From contig JAFLVK010000002.1 of the NCBI GenBank assembly GCA_022508345.1, positions 62,001-126,000 on the forward strand: DNA of 64,000 bases. The letters are read 5' to 3'. This DNA comes from Clostridiales bacterium (GTDB taxonomy: Bacteria > Bacillota > Clostridia > Christensenellales > CAG-314). Shown here piece after piece: positions 54,272-62,905 of the stretch. The notes beneath the pieces were generated by a model that saw only the letters and a list, made by a program, of their open reading frames with translations, had not been told where the DNA came from and did not search any database. A program made the translations under genes and the position numbers. Position 1 is the stretch's first letter. Each line of letters begins with the position of its first letter.

Positions 54272-54295
54272 TTATTTGCAAGAAATGTTTAACAT
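54272..54295 (-). CDS. 7-codon leader peptide of the ABC-F gene
   Basis: Minus strand ATG at 54295, codons for MLNISCK, TAA at 54272, preceded by AAGGCGGTGAAAAG as ribosome site and lying about 33 bases after the promoter. Its TTTCTTGC segment resembles the 3' arm of the attenuator (CTTTCTTGCGGC), so it could compete for the GTCGCAAG arm. Ribosome stalling on such short peptides by antibiotics releases the attenuator in vmlR, lmo0919 and msr(D)-type genes. Confidence 0.6.
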   Translation of the reverse strand: MLNISCK

Positions 54296-54327
54296 CTTTT
54301 CACCGCCTTTTTGTTGATGTTGTTGTT

Positions 54328-54356
54328 ATTGTAACAAAATTAAATGTAACAGTCAA
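54328..54356 (-). promoter_or_regulatory. promoter of the ABC-F leader
   Basis: Minus strand TTGACT, 17 bp, TACAAT. It implies a leader of about 245 bases. Confidence 0.75.
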
Positions 54357-54368
54357 TACCTAATTATA

Positions 54369-55262
54369 CTATGCGGCAATTGCACCGCAAATAAAATACG
54401 AGCTGACACCCAGGACAACGCCTGCGCCGTACATAATGGCAAGTATCACAAGATTTCTTCGCCAGTGCTTGCGGTCCTTGAACAAAATTGCCAGCGCAAT
54501 GCCGCTGTTGGATACAAGCCCGGCTAGCATTGCCGAAAGGTCGACAATTCCGTCGGCGTACATCCCCGTGATAATGACACTGCTTGCACAATTGGGTACA
54601 AGCCCTATGAGTGCCGTGAAGAAGCTTTGAGCAAAGCCAAGTGTTGATGTGAAATTGGTTATCGGCTGTTCAAAGTAATACAGGAAAAGACCGAACACCG
54701 CATTTACCACAAAAATATAAACAAATATCTTGAGCGTATGCAGTAGCGGATGCTTGACAAAGTTCCAAAATCTGTGCTTTGTGTGTTCGCCGTCGTCGCT
54801 GTCGTGTATCTCGTTAACGTCGTGATGGCAACAGCCCTCCTCCGCGCTCAATTGGTAATCGGTGGCAAGCGTGCGCCTGTCAATAAGATTTATCAAGTAG
54901 CCCAGCAAGACAGCGTACACTATCTTTACCAGCAGCACTATCCACACCACGCCAACTGTTTTGACATTGGTCAACAGTATCGGCAACGCCTCGTCGCTTG
55001 TGGCAACAAAAAAGGCTACAAGCGTGCCCATCTTGAGATAGTTCTGACAGTACAAGTCCGTTGCCATGACGGAAAAACCGCATTGCGGAACAAGCCCCAC
55101 GCCTCCTGCCACCATTGGCGCAAGCTTGCCGTTCAAGAGCTTTACCGTTGTTTGCTTCGCCCTTTCATTTCGCTCCAAAAACTCTATCAACAAGTATATT
55201 GCGAGCAAAAAGGGCGCGGCTATTGAGCTGTCGATTAGCGCATCAAGCACTACGTCCCACAT
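54369..55262 (-). CDS. putative metal/arsenic-type permease (ArsP_2-like)
   Basis: 297 residues with about 8-10 membrane segments arranged as two similar halves: GGVGLVPQCGFSVMATDLY in the first and ALIGLVPNCASSVIITGMY in the second, the internal repeat with a Cys in each copy that marks the ArsP_2/putative manganese transporter family. Between the halves is a hydrophilic loop rich in His, Cys and Asp (EEGCCHHDVNEIHDSDDGEH), probably metal-binding. RBS GGAGA ten bases before the ATG. Last gene of the lgt-pncB-divIVA run, 57 bp after divIVA. Exported ion not determined. Confidence 0.68.
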   Translation of the reverse strand: MWDVVLDALIDSSIAAPFLLAIYLLIEFLERNERAKQTTVKLLNGKLAPMVAGGVGLVPQCGFSVMATDLYCQNYLKMGTLVAFFVATSDEALPILLTNVKTVGVVWIVLLVKIVYAVLLGYLINLIDRRTLATDYQLSAEEGCCHHDVNEIHDSDDGEHTKHRFWNFVKHPLLHTLKIFVYIFVVNAVFGLFLYYFEQPITNFTSTLGFAQSFFTALIGLVPNCASSVIITGMYADGIVDLSAMLAGLVSNSGIALAILFKDRKHWRRNLVILAIMYGAGVVLGVSSYFICGAIAA

Positions 55263-55319
55263 GAACTGTCTCCAATTGTTAATCTTGTTTGTTTAGCTTA
55301 TAGTATACCGCCAATCATG

Positions 55320-56003
55320 TTATTTGTCCTTGCGTACAGTTAACCCTAGCTCGGCGCACAGCTCCTCAAGGGACAAGTCGGTGCGGGTAAGCTCTCTGAG
55401 GTCTATTACCTGGTCTGCCGCTTGCTCTATCTTGGATATCGGGTTGGCAAGTGTTCCCATCGTTGTTTTGGTGGGGGTAACGTCGATTGTCGCGCGAGCC
55501 TGCTGTTGCTGTTTTTTATCCAAGCTTCTGCTAGCATGTTCCGTTGCCGCACTTGCAGATGCAGTTTTCTTTTCCTCGCGTTCTTTGATTTCCTTGGCTA
55601 CGTCTTTGCCCTCGTATGCGTTGATAACGTCTTCAATTTTGCGTTGAAGCTTGTTGAACTCCGCAATTTCTTGCGGCGACAGCGAAGATATGAGCGTCTG
55701 AGCGTAGGAACGCCAGGTTGCGTAAAATATCTTTGCGCGGCTAAGCACTAAATCGGAGTACTTTTCCGCGTCGAATTTCAAATCCTCGGCAAGGCGTTGC
55801 GACACTATCAGCGACTTGGATATCGCCTGTTCGTCCGTTTGGTACTGATGTAGCTGCTGACGGAGGGTGTAGTTTTCCTCCGTTAGCTCGTCAATGCGTT
55901 CCTTTTGAGCAGCGCGTATCTGTTTGTCGCGCGCTTCCGATTCTTCTATATATTTGTCTACTTCTGCCGTATCGTATCCGTTAAATTTCCTTTTGAAGTT
56001 CAT
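55320..56003 (-). CDS. DivIVA-domain protein
   Basis: 227 residues. Starts MNFKRKFNGYDTAEVDKYIEE, the GYDxxxVDxFL-type DivIVA N-terminal domain that binds curved membrane, followed by a long coiled coil (about 25-130) and a flexible Ala/Thr/Gln-rich C-terminal part ending in a short helical segment (DLRELTRTDLSLEELCAELG). DivIVA proteins mark cell poles or septa. Overlaps the pncB stop by 4 bp (ATGA). Which branch (DivIVA, GpsB, SepIVA) is unclear; length fits DivIVA. Confidence 0.85.
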   Translation of the reverse strand: MNFKRKFNGYDTAEVDKYIEESEARDKQIRAAQKERIDELTEENYTLRQQLHQYQTDEQAISKSLIVSQRLAEDLKFDAEKYSDLVLSRAKIFYATWRSYAQTLISSLSPQEIAEFNKLQRKIEDVINAYEGKDVAKEIKEREEKKTASASAATEHASRSLDKKQQQQARATIDVTPTKTTMGTLANPISKIEQAADQVIDLRELTRTDLSLEELCAELGLTVRKDK

Positions 56004-57439
56004 TTTGCCACCGTTTTGCGTTCTTCTCTGATAATTTTGTCCTTTAGCTCGTACAACTTGTCGGACAAGTCAACCTTGTACTCGTGCGGGTTCGTTAGCC
56101 GCTTGTACTCCTCCCAAAAGCCGTCAAGGCTCTCCTTGCAATCCTGTTGCAGCTGGTAAACGGTCTTTTGCGGGAGTACCCGCTTGCCGCCCTTTATCAC
56201 GTCCACATACAGCTCCTTGGCGTAGAAATTGTACACCTCTTTGCTCTTCCAGCGCTCCAGCGGGTGTGTGATTGTGAGCGATTTGCTGTCGTCGATTACC
56301 TCGCCTTTAAGTGCTATAAGGTCGGCAATCGCCTTGTTCGTATCCCTGCCAAACAGGCGGTACACCGTCTTTTCGCCGGGGTTGGTCATCTTTATCGGGT
56401 TGTCGCTAATCTTCATTTTGGGATGGTCCTTTCCGGCTGAGCGAACATTACTAAGCTTGTACACACCGCCAAGACTTGGCGTGTTGTTGCTTGTAATTAA
56501 GCGAGTGCCCACCCCGTATATGTCGATACGCGCACCCTGTTGCTTTAACGATTCCAACACGTACTCGTCAATATCCGAACTGGCAAAAATTTTGCAATCG
56601 CTGTGTCCTGCATCGTCAAGCATCTTGCGTGCCTGCTTGGACAGATACGCAAGGTCGCCACTGTCCAGACGTATGCCTAGTGGCGCATAACCCTTTGCCT
56701 TGAGATAGTCAAATGTTTTTATCGCGTTGGGCACACCGCTACCTAGCGTGTCGTAGGTGTCTACCAGCAGCAGACAGTTATCAGGATAGGTGTCGGCATA
56801 CGCAATAAATGCGTCCAGCTCCGTTGGGAATGACATAACCCAGCTGTGAGCGTGCGTTCCCTTGGGGGGAAGACCGAACATCTGTGCGCAAAGCACGTTG
56901 CTAGTGGACGAACAGCCCCCTATTACCGCTGCGCGCGCTCCGTAAATTGCCGCGTCAGGTGCTTGCGCTCTGCGCAGACCAAATTCCAGCACGCTACTGG
57001 GCTCCGCCGCATGACACACCCTACGCGCCTTGGTTGCAATTAGCGTTTGGTGGTTCACAATATTCAATAGCGCCGCTTCCACAAGCTGAGCTTGGCAAAT
57101 GGGCGCTGTAACTATCAACAGCGGCTCATACGGGAACACCACCGTGCCCTCGGGTACGGCGCGAACGTCCCCTGTAAACTTGAAATCTTTGAGATAATTC
57201 AAAAATTGCTCATCAAACGCCTTGGTTGAACGCAAGTAGTCGATGTCGTCTGCGCTAAAATGTATATTTTCGATGTATTCGATTGCCTGTTCCAAGCCTG
57301 CGGCAATGCAAAAGTTGCTTTCGTCAAAAGGACGGAAAAACAGGTCGAAAGTAGCAATTTCGTCCGTTTTGCCCTGACAAAAGTAGCCATACATCATGGT
57401 TAGTTCGTAAAAATCGGTCAATAATGTGAGATTACGCAT
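56000..57439 (-). CDS. pncB: nicotinate phosphoribosyltransferase
   Basis: Preiss-Handler NAD salvage: nicotinate + PRPP to NaMN. 479 residues, the long Firmicutes type. LLTDFYELTMMYGYF at the start, EFGLRRAQAPDAAIYGARAAVIGGC (PRPP/product binding, near 150-175), GTHAHSWVMSF with the phosphorylatable His, GIRLDSGDLAYLSK and IYGVGTRLITSN are the conserved segments. Its start overlaps the lgt stop by 8 bp. Confidence 0.96.
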   Translation of the reverse strand: MRNLTLLTDFYELTMMYGYFCQGKTDEIATFDLFFRPFDESNFCIAAGLEQAIEYIENIHFSADDIDYLRSTKAFDEQFLNYLKDFKFTGDVRAVPEGTVVFPYEPLLIVTAPICQAQLVEAALLNIVNHQTLIATKARRVCHAAEPSSVLEFGLRRAQAPDAAIYGARAAVIGGCSSTSNVLCAQMFGLPPKGTHAHSWVMSFPTELDAFIAYADTYPDNCLLLVDTYDTLGSGVPNAIKTFDYLKAKGYAPLGIRLDSGDLAYLSKQARKMLDDAGHSDCKIFASSDIDEYVLESLKQQGARIDIYGVGTRLITSNNTPSLGGVYKLSNVRSAGKDHPKMKISDNPIKMTNPGEKTVYRLFGRDTNKAIADLIALKGEVIDDSKSLTITHPLERWKSKEVYNFYAKELYVDVIKGGKRVLPQKTVYQLQQDCKESLDGFWEEYKRLTNPHEYKVDLSDKLYELKDKIIREERKTVAK

Positions 57440-59006
57440 TTTTTTCCTCTACATTTTCTTTCTTTTTGTCCTTTTTGTCCTTTTTCGGGTTGGGGTCAAC
57501 CCAGGGCTTTAAATGCTCCACGCCGTAGTTTGCGTAAACCTTAGGCGGGAAAAGGAACAGCAAAAACTTGTTGAGTTTCACGTCGTACGTCTTGCCACAA
57601 TCACAGTTAACGGTAGTTACGCCTTTTGTGCTGTCTGTAGCAGATTTTGTTAGTGCGCGGTACTCGGGCAACAATTTCCACGCAACAATTGCAACCGCAG
57701 TGGCAACACACGCCACCGTCAGCACAACGCCGTTGGGAATGCCGTCAAAGATACCCCACTTGATAAGGCTGAACAGCCCAAAGCCGATGAGCAATGCTAC
57801 CACAACTTCATAGCAGATAACGGCAACAAAATGCTTGGATTTGTCCGTTTGCCAGCTTTCCACGGGCGCATGACACTCCGAGCAATCCTTGCAGTACAGC
57901 TTCATTCTGTCGAACAGCGACCACACACCAAGTGCCGAATATACTGACAATGCTGTCAAACAGAAGCCTGCAATGAACATGGACTGACCGAATTCGGCAA
58001 GCGCGCTAAACACAAACAGCATGACGCCCGCACCCAGCAACACTACCGAAATTGCCAGCAATATCCAACGCGATTTCGATATTTCGTCAAGGTCGTTTTT
58101 GAACAGCTTTTTGTACAGACCGTGAAGCTCCTTGCGGTAAACCTTTGTTAACGTCCAAATACCCAGCACTATTGCAAAGATAGATACAAGCTGTGATATC
58201 TTGATGTCCGTTTGCTGTGTTCCGATCCACAAAAACAAGCTGTCGGTACGCAGCCCCTCGATAATCAAGCGAACGATACCGTAGTAAATTCCGTAAAACG
58301 CCGTGCACCAACCCAGCTTGTAATGCTTGCTACGCGTAAGCAGTAGCACACACACAAGGAAACCAAGGAATGTACATGCACTTTCGTAAAAGAAGGTTGC
58401 CTGATACCAGCCGCCTGACGGACTGTCGCCCAGACTGCCAATCCAAACAGCGTAGCCGTTGAAACGGGCAAACATACCGCTACTTGCATGCGCCAGTTCG
58501 TCGTACACGCGTGTAATAAGGTTACCGTACGCTTCCTGGTTGGCGAAGTTACCCCAACGACCGATACTTTGCGCAATCATAACGCCGGGCAGTATGCTAT
58601 CTGTAACTATCCTGAAGTCCTGCTTTTTGATCTTGGCAAGTACAAATGCCGAAATATAACCGACAATTACTCCGCCGTATATTCCCAGTCCTCCACTGCG
58701 CAACTCGAAGTAGGTAGACCAATCTGCCGCCTGCCCCTCCCACGGGAATATGTAAACGTAGGCGCGTGCGCCCAGTATGCCAAAGGGAATGAGCACAAGT
58801 GCGTATATAGTTACGTCAAAGGGATCGTAACCGCGCTTCCTGAAGTAAAACGCAGCAACGAAAATTGCCACGCACATACCCGTAATTATGCACATAGCGT
58901 AAACATAAATGGGCAAAGAGAAAATGTACAAAGCCGGCCGAACACCCTCGTATCCAAACCCGAAATTTTCACTTCCCCACACTATTGCCGAAAGTAAATT
59001 TGTCAA
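57432..59006 (-). CDS. lgt: prolipoprotein diacylglyceryl transferase with long C-terminal extension
   Basis: Attaches diacylglycerol to the lipobox Cys of prelipoproteins, such as the one at 62906. Residues 22-290 are Lgt: GGLGIYGG at 105-112 (Tyr110 where E. coli has the HGG His), GRWGNFANQEAYG at 149-161 and EGLRTDSL with the late Arg253. Then an unusual 220-residue extension: four more hydrophobic segments (313-333, 343-362, 392-417, 425-445), a CKDCSECH cluster at 372-379, CDC at 468-470, and a Lys/Asp/Glu tail. The extension may be a zinc-binding or lipid-related module. TTG start with AAGGTG seven bases upstream. Heads the lgt-pncB-divIVA-permease unit. Confidence 0.9.
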   Translation of the reverse strand: MTNLLSAIVWGSENFGFGYEGVRPALYIFSLPIYVYAMCIITGMCVAIFVAAFYFRKRGYDPFDVTIYALVLIPFGILGARAYVYIFPWEGQAADWSTYFELRSGGLGIYGGVIVGYISAFVLAKIKKQDFRIVTDSILPGVMIAQSIGRWGNFANQEAYGNLITRVYDELAHASSGMFARFNGYAVWIGSLGDSPSGGWYQATFFYESACTFLGFLVCVLLLTRSKHYKLGWCTAFYGIYYGIVRLIIEGLRTDSLFLWIGTQQTDIKISQLVSIFAIVLGIWTLTKVYRKELHGLYKKLFKNDLDEISKSRWILLAISVVLLGAGVMLFVFSALAEFGQSMFIAGFCLTALSVYSALGVWSLFDRMKLYCKDCSECHAPVESWQTDKSKHFVAVICYEVVVALLIGFGLFSLIKWGIFDGIPNGVVLTVACVATAVAIVAWKLLPEYRALTKSATDSTKGVTTVNCDCGKTYDVKLNKFLLFLFPPKVYANYGVEHLKPWVDPNPKKDKKDKKKENVEEKNA

Positions 59007-59041
59007 TCCAATGCACCTTCTTATGTTAATTATTAACTAGT

Positions 59042-59070
59042 ATTATATTATTTTTATCAAGCCGTGTCAA
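59042..59070 (-). promoter_or_regulatory. promoter of the lgt operon
   Basis: Minus strand TTGACA, 17 bp, TATAAT, the best consensus match in the window, 35 bases before the TTG start. Confidence 0.85.
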
Positions 59071-59194
59071 TTGTTTCCGCGCACAGCTCAAACGTAATTT
59101 GAACGATATTGTCGATAGTTTTTTAAAACTGTACTTCTAAAAAAATAATCACAGAAAACCCAAAATACACAAAAAGGTTCGATTTTTGGGGATA

Positions 59195-59230
59195 TTTTGC
59201 ATATTATGTCTGAAATAGTACTATGCAAAA
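59195..59230. other. inverted repeat containing copy B of the 20-mer (59201-59220)
   Basis: TTTTGCATA and TATGCAAAA arms (9 bases, perfect) enclose ATATTATGTCTGAAATAGTA-type sequence, identical over 20 bases to 44347-44366. Could be an operator or part of a small RNA. The rest of the non-coding stretch 59071-59329 shows no gene or structure I can support. Confidence 0.45.
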
Positions 59231-59329
59231 CGACTATAATCTTAGCAATAAGGTGTTTTTGAGGCGATAATGATAGGTAGGCAAAGCGCCTGTGACTTAA
59301 CCGACGGGAACCGCCACATATACCGCATC

Positions 59330-59359
59330 AAAAAAGCCTCAGCCGTAAAAGCCAAGGCT
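59330..59359 (-). terminator. terminator overlapping the end of mazF
   Basis: Minus strand AGCCT(TGGC)/(GCTG)AGGCT hairpin followed by T6; the stop codon of mazF is inside the right arm. Confidence 0.6.
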
Positions 59360-59683
59360 CAAGAGCAACGCATCATTTATCCGTTGCATAATGTCGGGAG
59401 GAAGCTCGCCGATTTTTTCTTTAATTCTGCTTTTGTCTATTGTACGAATTTGCTCTAACAGCACCACCGAATCCTTGGGGAGAGGCGTTTGCTCTCTTGT
59501 CAATTCAATGTGCGTTGGCAGCTTTGCTTTTGTAAGGCGGGACGTAGTTGCCGCAGCAATCACGGTTGGACTGTACTTGTTTCCTACGTCATTTTGCAAA
59601 ACTATTATTGGACGGATACCGCCCTGTTCGCTTCCCACAACCGGGTTGAGGTCAGCGTAATATATTTCTCCTCGCTTGATCAC
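59339..59683 (-). CDS. mazF: MazF/NdoA-type endoribonuclease toxin
   Basis: 114 residues from GTG 59683, which has AAGGAG eight bases upstream; the open frame extends further but without family similarity. Sequence starts VIKRGEIYYADLNPVVGSEQGGIRPIIVLQND, matching the NdoA start in its key features: GEIYYADL, GSEQGG, RP and QND. Later THIEL, SVVLLEQIRTIDKSR is the conserved core. MazF toxins cut mRNA at short sequences. No antitoxin gene (mazE/ndoAI) is found on either side: valS lies upstream and lgt downstream. It may be controlled in trans, or be tolerated as a regulatory RNase. Confidence 0.9.
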   Translation of the reverse strand: MIKRGEIYYADLNPVVGSEQGGIRPIIVLQNDVGNKYSPTVIAAATTSRLTKAKLPTHIELTREQTPLPKDSVVLLEQIRTIDKSRIKEKIGELPPDIMQRINDALLLSLGFYG

Positions 59684-59807
59684 TTTTCGCGCTCCTTGTG
59701 TAAATTGAGGTATCGCACACTGCAACACCCTACGGCGCGCCACTTCTACCCGAGCATTGACACAACAGACATCAACATGCTCCGTTTGTAGACTATGTAA
59801 ATATCGC

Positions 59808-59843
59808 AAAAAAAGTGCGCAATCCGATATTCGAATTGTGCAC
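59808..59843 (-). terminator. terminator after valS
   Basis: Minus strand 13-base stem (GTGCxCAATxCGA with two weak pairs) followed by T7. Confidence 0.85.
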
Positions 59844-59867
59844 TGATTTTCACTTATTTATACTTGT

Positions 59868-62480
59868 TTATTGCAACTCGTTCAAGCGGCTTTCCAGCTG
59901 CTTTTTCAATTCGCAATATTTGGCAAGCTTGGCTTTTTCACTTTCTACAAGCTGTGCAGGTGCCTTTGCAAGGAAGCCTTGATTGTTGAGCTTGCCCTCT
60001 GCACGGACAATTTCGCCGGTTACGTTTTCCAGCTCTTTGGTGAGGCGCTCAATCTCCTTGTCCTTGTCCACAAGGTCTCCAAGGGGCACTTCGCAGGTTG
60101 CAGCAGTGGTAACAGCTTTTACTGTCTTTTCCGTACCGGGAGCGTTACCGAACACCACTTCCTCCAAACCGCAAAGCTTGCTGAGGTACACGCTGCATTC
60201 CTTGATACGCTCGTCCTGCGCCACTACGTACAGACGTATGCGCTTGGAGGGAACCACGCCGTATTCTGAACGGATGTTGCGCACCTTGCTGATGAGCTCT
60301 TTCAGCTCTTCAACAAGCTTGTGTTCGTCTGCAAAGTTCAGCTTTTTGCTAAATTCGGGATAGGACTGCACCATTATGCTTTCGCCATGCGTTGGCAAGC
60401 TTTGATATATTTGCTCGGTAATGAAAGGAACAAACGGATGCAGCAGCTTCAATATCTTGTCCAGTACGTACACCAGCACCGACAGCGTGTCTAGGCGCGC
60501 CGTTTCGTCTGTTCCGTACAGCACAGGCTTGGTAAGCTCGATGTACCAGTCGCAAAATTCGCTCCAAACAAAGTCGTACAGGGTTTGCGCTGCCATACCA
60601 AGCTCGTATTTTTCCTGCAAGTCGGTAACCTGCTTAATTGTGTCGTTAAGTTTTGTAAGTATCCATTTGTCGGCCAAGCTAAGCTTGCACTTGGAAATGT
60701 CGTGTAGCTTTTTGCCCTCAGTGTTCATCAGTACGAAACGGCTGGCGTTCCATATCTTGTTCATGAAGTTGCGCGTGCCTTCGATTTTGTCAGGCGCAAA
60801 GCGGATATCCGAACCGTTTGCTACGCCGTTTAGTAGCGCGAAACGCAATGTATCTGCGCCGTATTGGTCGATAAATTCCACAGGGTCGACACCGTTGCCC
60901 AGCGATTTACTCATTTTGCGTCCCAGCTCGTCGCGTACGATACCGTGCATGAGCACGTGCTTAAAGGGTGCCTTGCCCGTTGCGTACAGTGAACTGAATA
61001 TCATGCGCGCAACCCAGAAGAAAATGATGTCGTAACCGCAGGACAGTACCGTTGTGGGGAAGAATGCATTGAAGTCTTCGGAGCCCTCGAAATAGCCCAA
61101 CGTGGAGAACGGCCACAGCGCACTGCTGAACCATGTGTCAAGCACGTCTTCGTCTTGGTGCAGATGCTTGCTTCCACAGTGCGGACAAGCTTTCGGGTCG
61201 GTCTCTTCGCATATTTCGGCGCCGCATTTGTCGCAGTACCACACAGGGATACGGTGTCCCCACCACAGCTGACGGGAAATACACCAGTCGCGGATGTTTT
61301 CCATCCAGTTGAAGTAGGTCTTTTCGAAACGGTCGGGATGGAAGCTTACGTCACCCTCCTTTACCGCCTTGATTGCAGGTTCAGCTAACGGTTGCATCTT
61401 TACAAACCATTGCTTGGACACTATCGGCTCTACCGTTGTGTGGCAACGGTAACAGCTGCCGACATTGTGCCTGTGCGGCTCTATCTTTTGCAGAATGCCC
61501 ATCTCCTTGAGCTTGGCTACAATGCGTTTGCGCGCTTCGTAGCGGTCAAGGCCGGCAAATTCGCCTGCATTTTCGTTCATGGTGCCGTCGTCGTTCATCA
61601 CACGGATAACGGGCAGGTTGTGGCGTACGCCCACTTCGAAGTCGTTAGGGTCGTGCGCGGGAGTAATCTTTACAACACCGGTACCAAATTCCATATCGAC
61701 GTACTCGTCGGCAATGACGGGAATTTCGCGGTTAACAAATGGTACCACCACCGTTTTACCCACAAGGTGCTTGTAGCGCTCATCATTCGGGTTTACCGCC
61801 ACAGCCGTGTCGCCCAGCATTGTTTCCGGACGGGTAGTTGCAAAGGTTACCGTCGTTTTACCGTCGGGCGTTGTGTAGCCGTAATGCCAAAAGAAGCCGT
61901 CCTGCTCGGCATATTCAACCTCGGCGTCACTTAGCGCTGTTTGACACACGGGGCACCAGTTGGTAATGCGACTACCGCGGTAGATAAGCCCCTTTTTGTA
62001 CAAGGAAACAAACTGCTTGCGTACAGCCTTGCTCAACTTCTCGTCCATGGTGAATGCAAGGCGGCTCCAGTCGCAGCTGCTGCCCAGCTTTTTGAGCTGT
62101 TCCACTATTCTGCCACCGTACTGCTCCTTCCACTGCCATGCGCGTTCAAGGAATTTTTCTCTGCCAAGGTCACGCTTGTCGATGCCTTCCTTTTTCAGCG
62201 CTTCCACAATTTTCACTTCCGTAGCGATGCTTGCGTGATCGGTACCGGGCAGCCACAGCGTGTTGTAGCCCTGCATGCGCTTAAAGCGAATAATCGTGTC
62301 CTGAATGGCGTTGTCCAAGCCGTGCCCGATGTGAAGCTGTCCTGTGATGTTGGGCGGGGGCGTAACCATGGAAAAATACTTTTTGCCCACTTCGGCTTTG
62401 GGCGTAAAGTAGCCCTTGTCCATCCAAAATTGATACAGGTCGCTTTCGAAGCTTGACGGGGTGTAAGTTTTGTCTAACAT
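59868..62480 (-). CDS. valS: valyl-tRNA synthetase
   Basis: 870 residues, class Ia. PPPNITGQLHIGHGLDN contains HIGH; TTRPETMLGDTAVAVNPND is in the CP1 editing domain; CPHCGSKHLHQDEDVLDTWFSSALWPFSTLG follows a zinc-type Cys set; GRKMSKSLGNGVDP is KMSKS; the C-terminal coiled coil (about 800-870) is the tRNA-binding arm of ValRS. Controlled by a T-box leader (62564-62818). RBS GGAGATATAAA precedes the ATG. Confidence 0.99.
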   Translation of the reverse strand: MLDKTYTPSSFESDLYQFWMDKGYFTPKAEVGKKYFSMVTPPPNITGQLHIGHGLDNAIQDTIIRFKRMQGYNTLWLPGTDHASIATEVKIVEALKKEGIDKRDLGREKFLERAWQWKEQYGGRIVEQLKKLGSSCDWSRLAFTMDEKLSKAVRKQFVSLYKKGLIYRGSRITNWCPVCQTALSDAEVEYAEQDGFFWHYGYTTPDGKTTVTFATTRPETMLGDTAVAVNPNDERYKHLVGKTVVVPFVNREIPVIADEYVDMEFGTGVVKITPAHDPNDFEVGVRHNLPVIRVMNDDGTMNENAGEFAGLDRYEARKRIVAKLKEMGILQKIEPHRHNVGSCYRCHTTVEPIVSKQWFVKMQPLAEPAIKAVKEGDVSFHPDRFEKTYFNWMENIRDWCISRQLWWGHRIPVWYCDKCGAEICEETDPKACPHCGSKHLHQDEDVLDTWFSSALWPFSTLGYFEGSEDFNAFFPTTVLSCGYDIIFFWVARMIFSSLYATGKAPFKHVLMHGIVRDELGRKMSKSLGNGVDPVEFIDQYGADTLRFALLNGVANGSDIRFAPDKIEGTRNFMNKIWNASRFVLMNTEGKKLHDISKCKLSLADKWILTKLNDTIKQVTDLQEKYELGMAAQTLYDFVWSEFCDWYIELTKPVLYGTDETARLDTLSVLVYVLDKILKLLHPFVPFITEQIYQSLPTHGESIMVQSYPEFSKKLNFADEHKLVEELKELISKVRNIRSEYGVVPSKRIRLYVVAQDERIKECSVYLSKLCGLEEVVFGNAPGTEKTVKAVTTAATCEVPLGDLVDKDKEIERLTKELENVTGEIVRAEGKLNNQGFLAKAPAQLVESEKAKLAKYCELKKQLESRLNELQ

Positions 62481-62510
62481 TTTATATCTCCATTAAAATA
62501 ATTTTCGTAT

Positions 62511-62551
62511 TGTATTGCGCAGGTGTTAGCTTAACAATGTATTGCGCAGGT
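62511..62551. repeat. two 14-bp direct repeats between T-box terminator and valS
   Basis: TGTATTGCGCAGGT at 62511-62524 and again at 62538-62551, 27 bp period, inside the valS 5' region. Confidence 0.6.
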
Positions 62552-62563
62552 TATAACCGTCTC

Positions 62564-62818
62564 AAAAAAAATAGCCCTCTACTTGACACACAAGTAAAGG
62601 GCGAATTGTCGCGGTACCACCTTTGTTTGAAATTGCAAAATGCAACTTCCTCATTCAGCCGATAACGGGGCTAGCCGAACAACACTACTGTAACCTTTCG
62701 CATTGTCAACTTGACGAACTACATCTGACAGTCTATCTTGCGGAATTTGCACCGTAGTCCGCTCTCTGTAAAGACAGATTGTGTCAAACCTTTCGTCTGC
62801 AATCGTTTTTGTAATTCA
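62564..62818 (-). ncRNA. T-box riboswitch leader of valS
   Basis: On the minus strand: stem I with AGAGAG and the distal GGACTACGGTGCAAATTCC loop, a candidate valine specifier GUC followed by A at 62715-62713, the T-box AAGGTGGTACCGCG (62610-62621 on the other strand as CGCGGTACCACC), and a terminator with stem GCCCTTTACTTG / CAAGTAGAGGGC (62574-62602) followed by TATTTTTTTT. Uncharged tRNA-Val should stabilise the antiterminator and allow valS transcription. Confidence 0.92.
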
Positions 62819-62847
62819 ATCTTAACACAATGATAAAGTTTTAGCAA
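62819..62847 (-). promoter_or_regulatory. promoter of the valS T-box leader
   Basis: Minus strand TTGCTA, 17 bp, TAAGAT. Confidence 0.6.
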
Positions 62848-62905
62848 CTATTTAACACTTTTTTCCAATATTGAGTAGTATGAAATATACAAATGGAGGA
62901 TTAAA

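Noticed and set aside
59270..59458. 62-codon plus-strand frame opposite mazF, considered as an antitoxin
   Set aside because: Overlaps mazF tail to tail in antisense, has no MazE-like composition and no clear promoter; better explained as complement of mazF.
62511..62551. CRISPR-like repeat
   Set aside because: Only two 14-base copies with a 13-base spacer and no cas genes.
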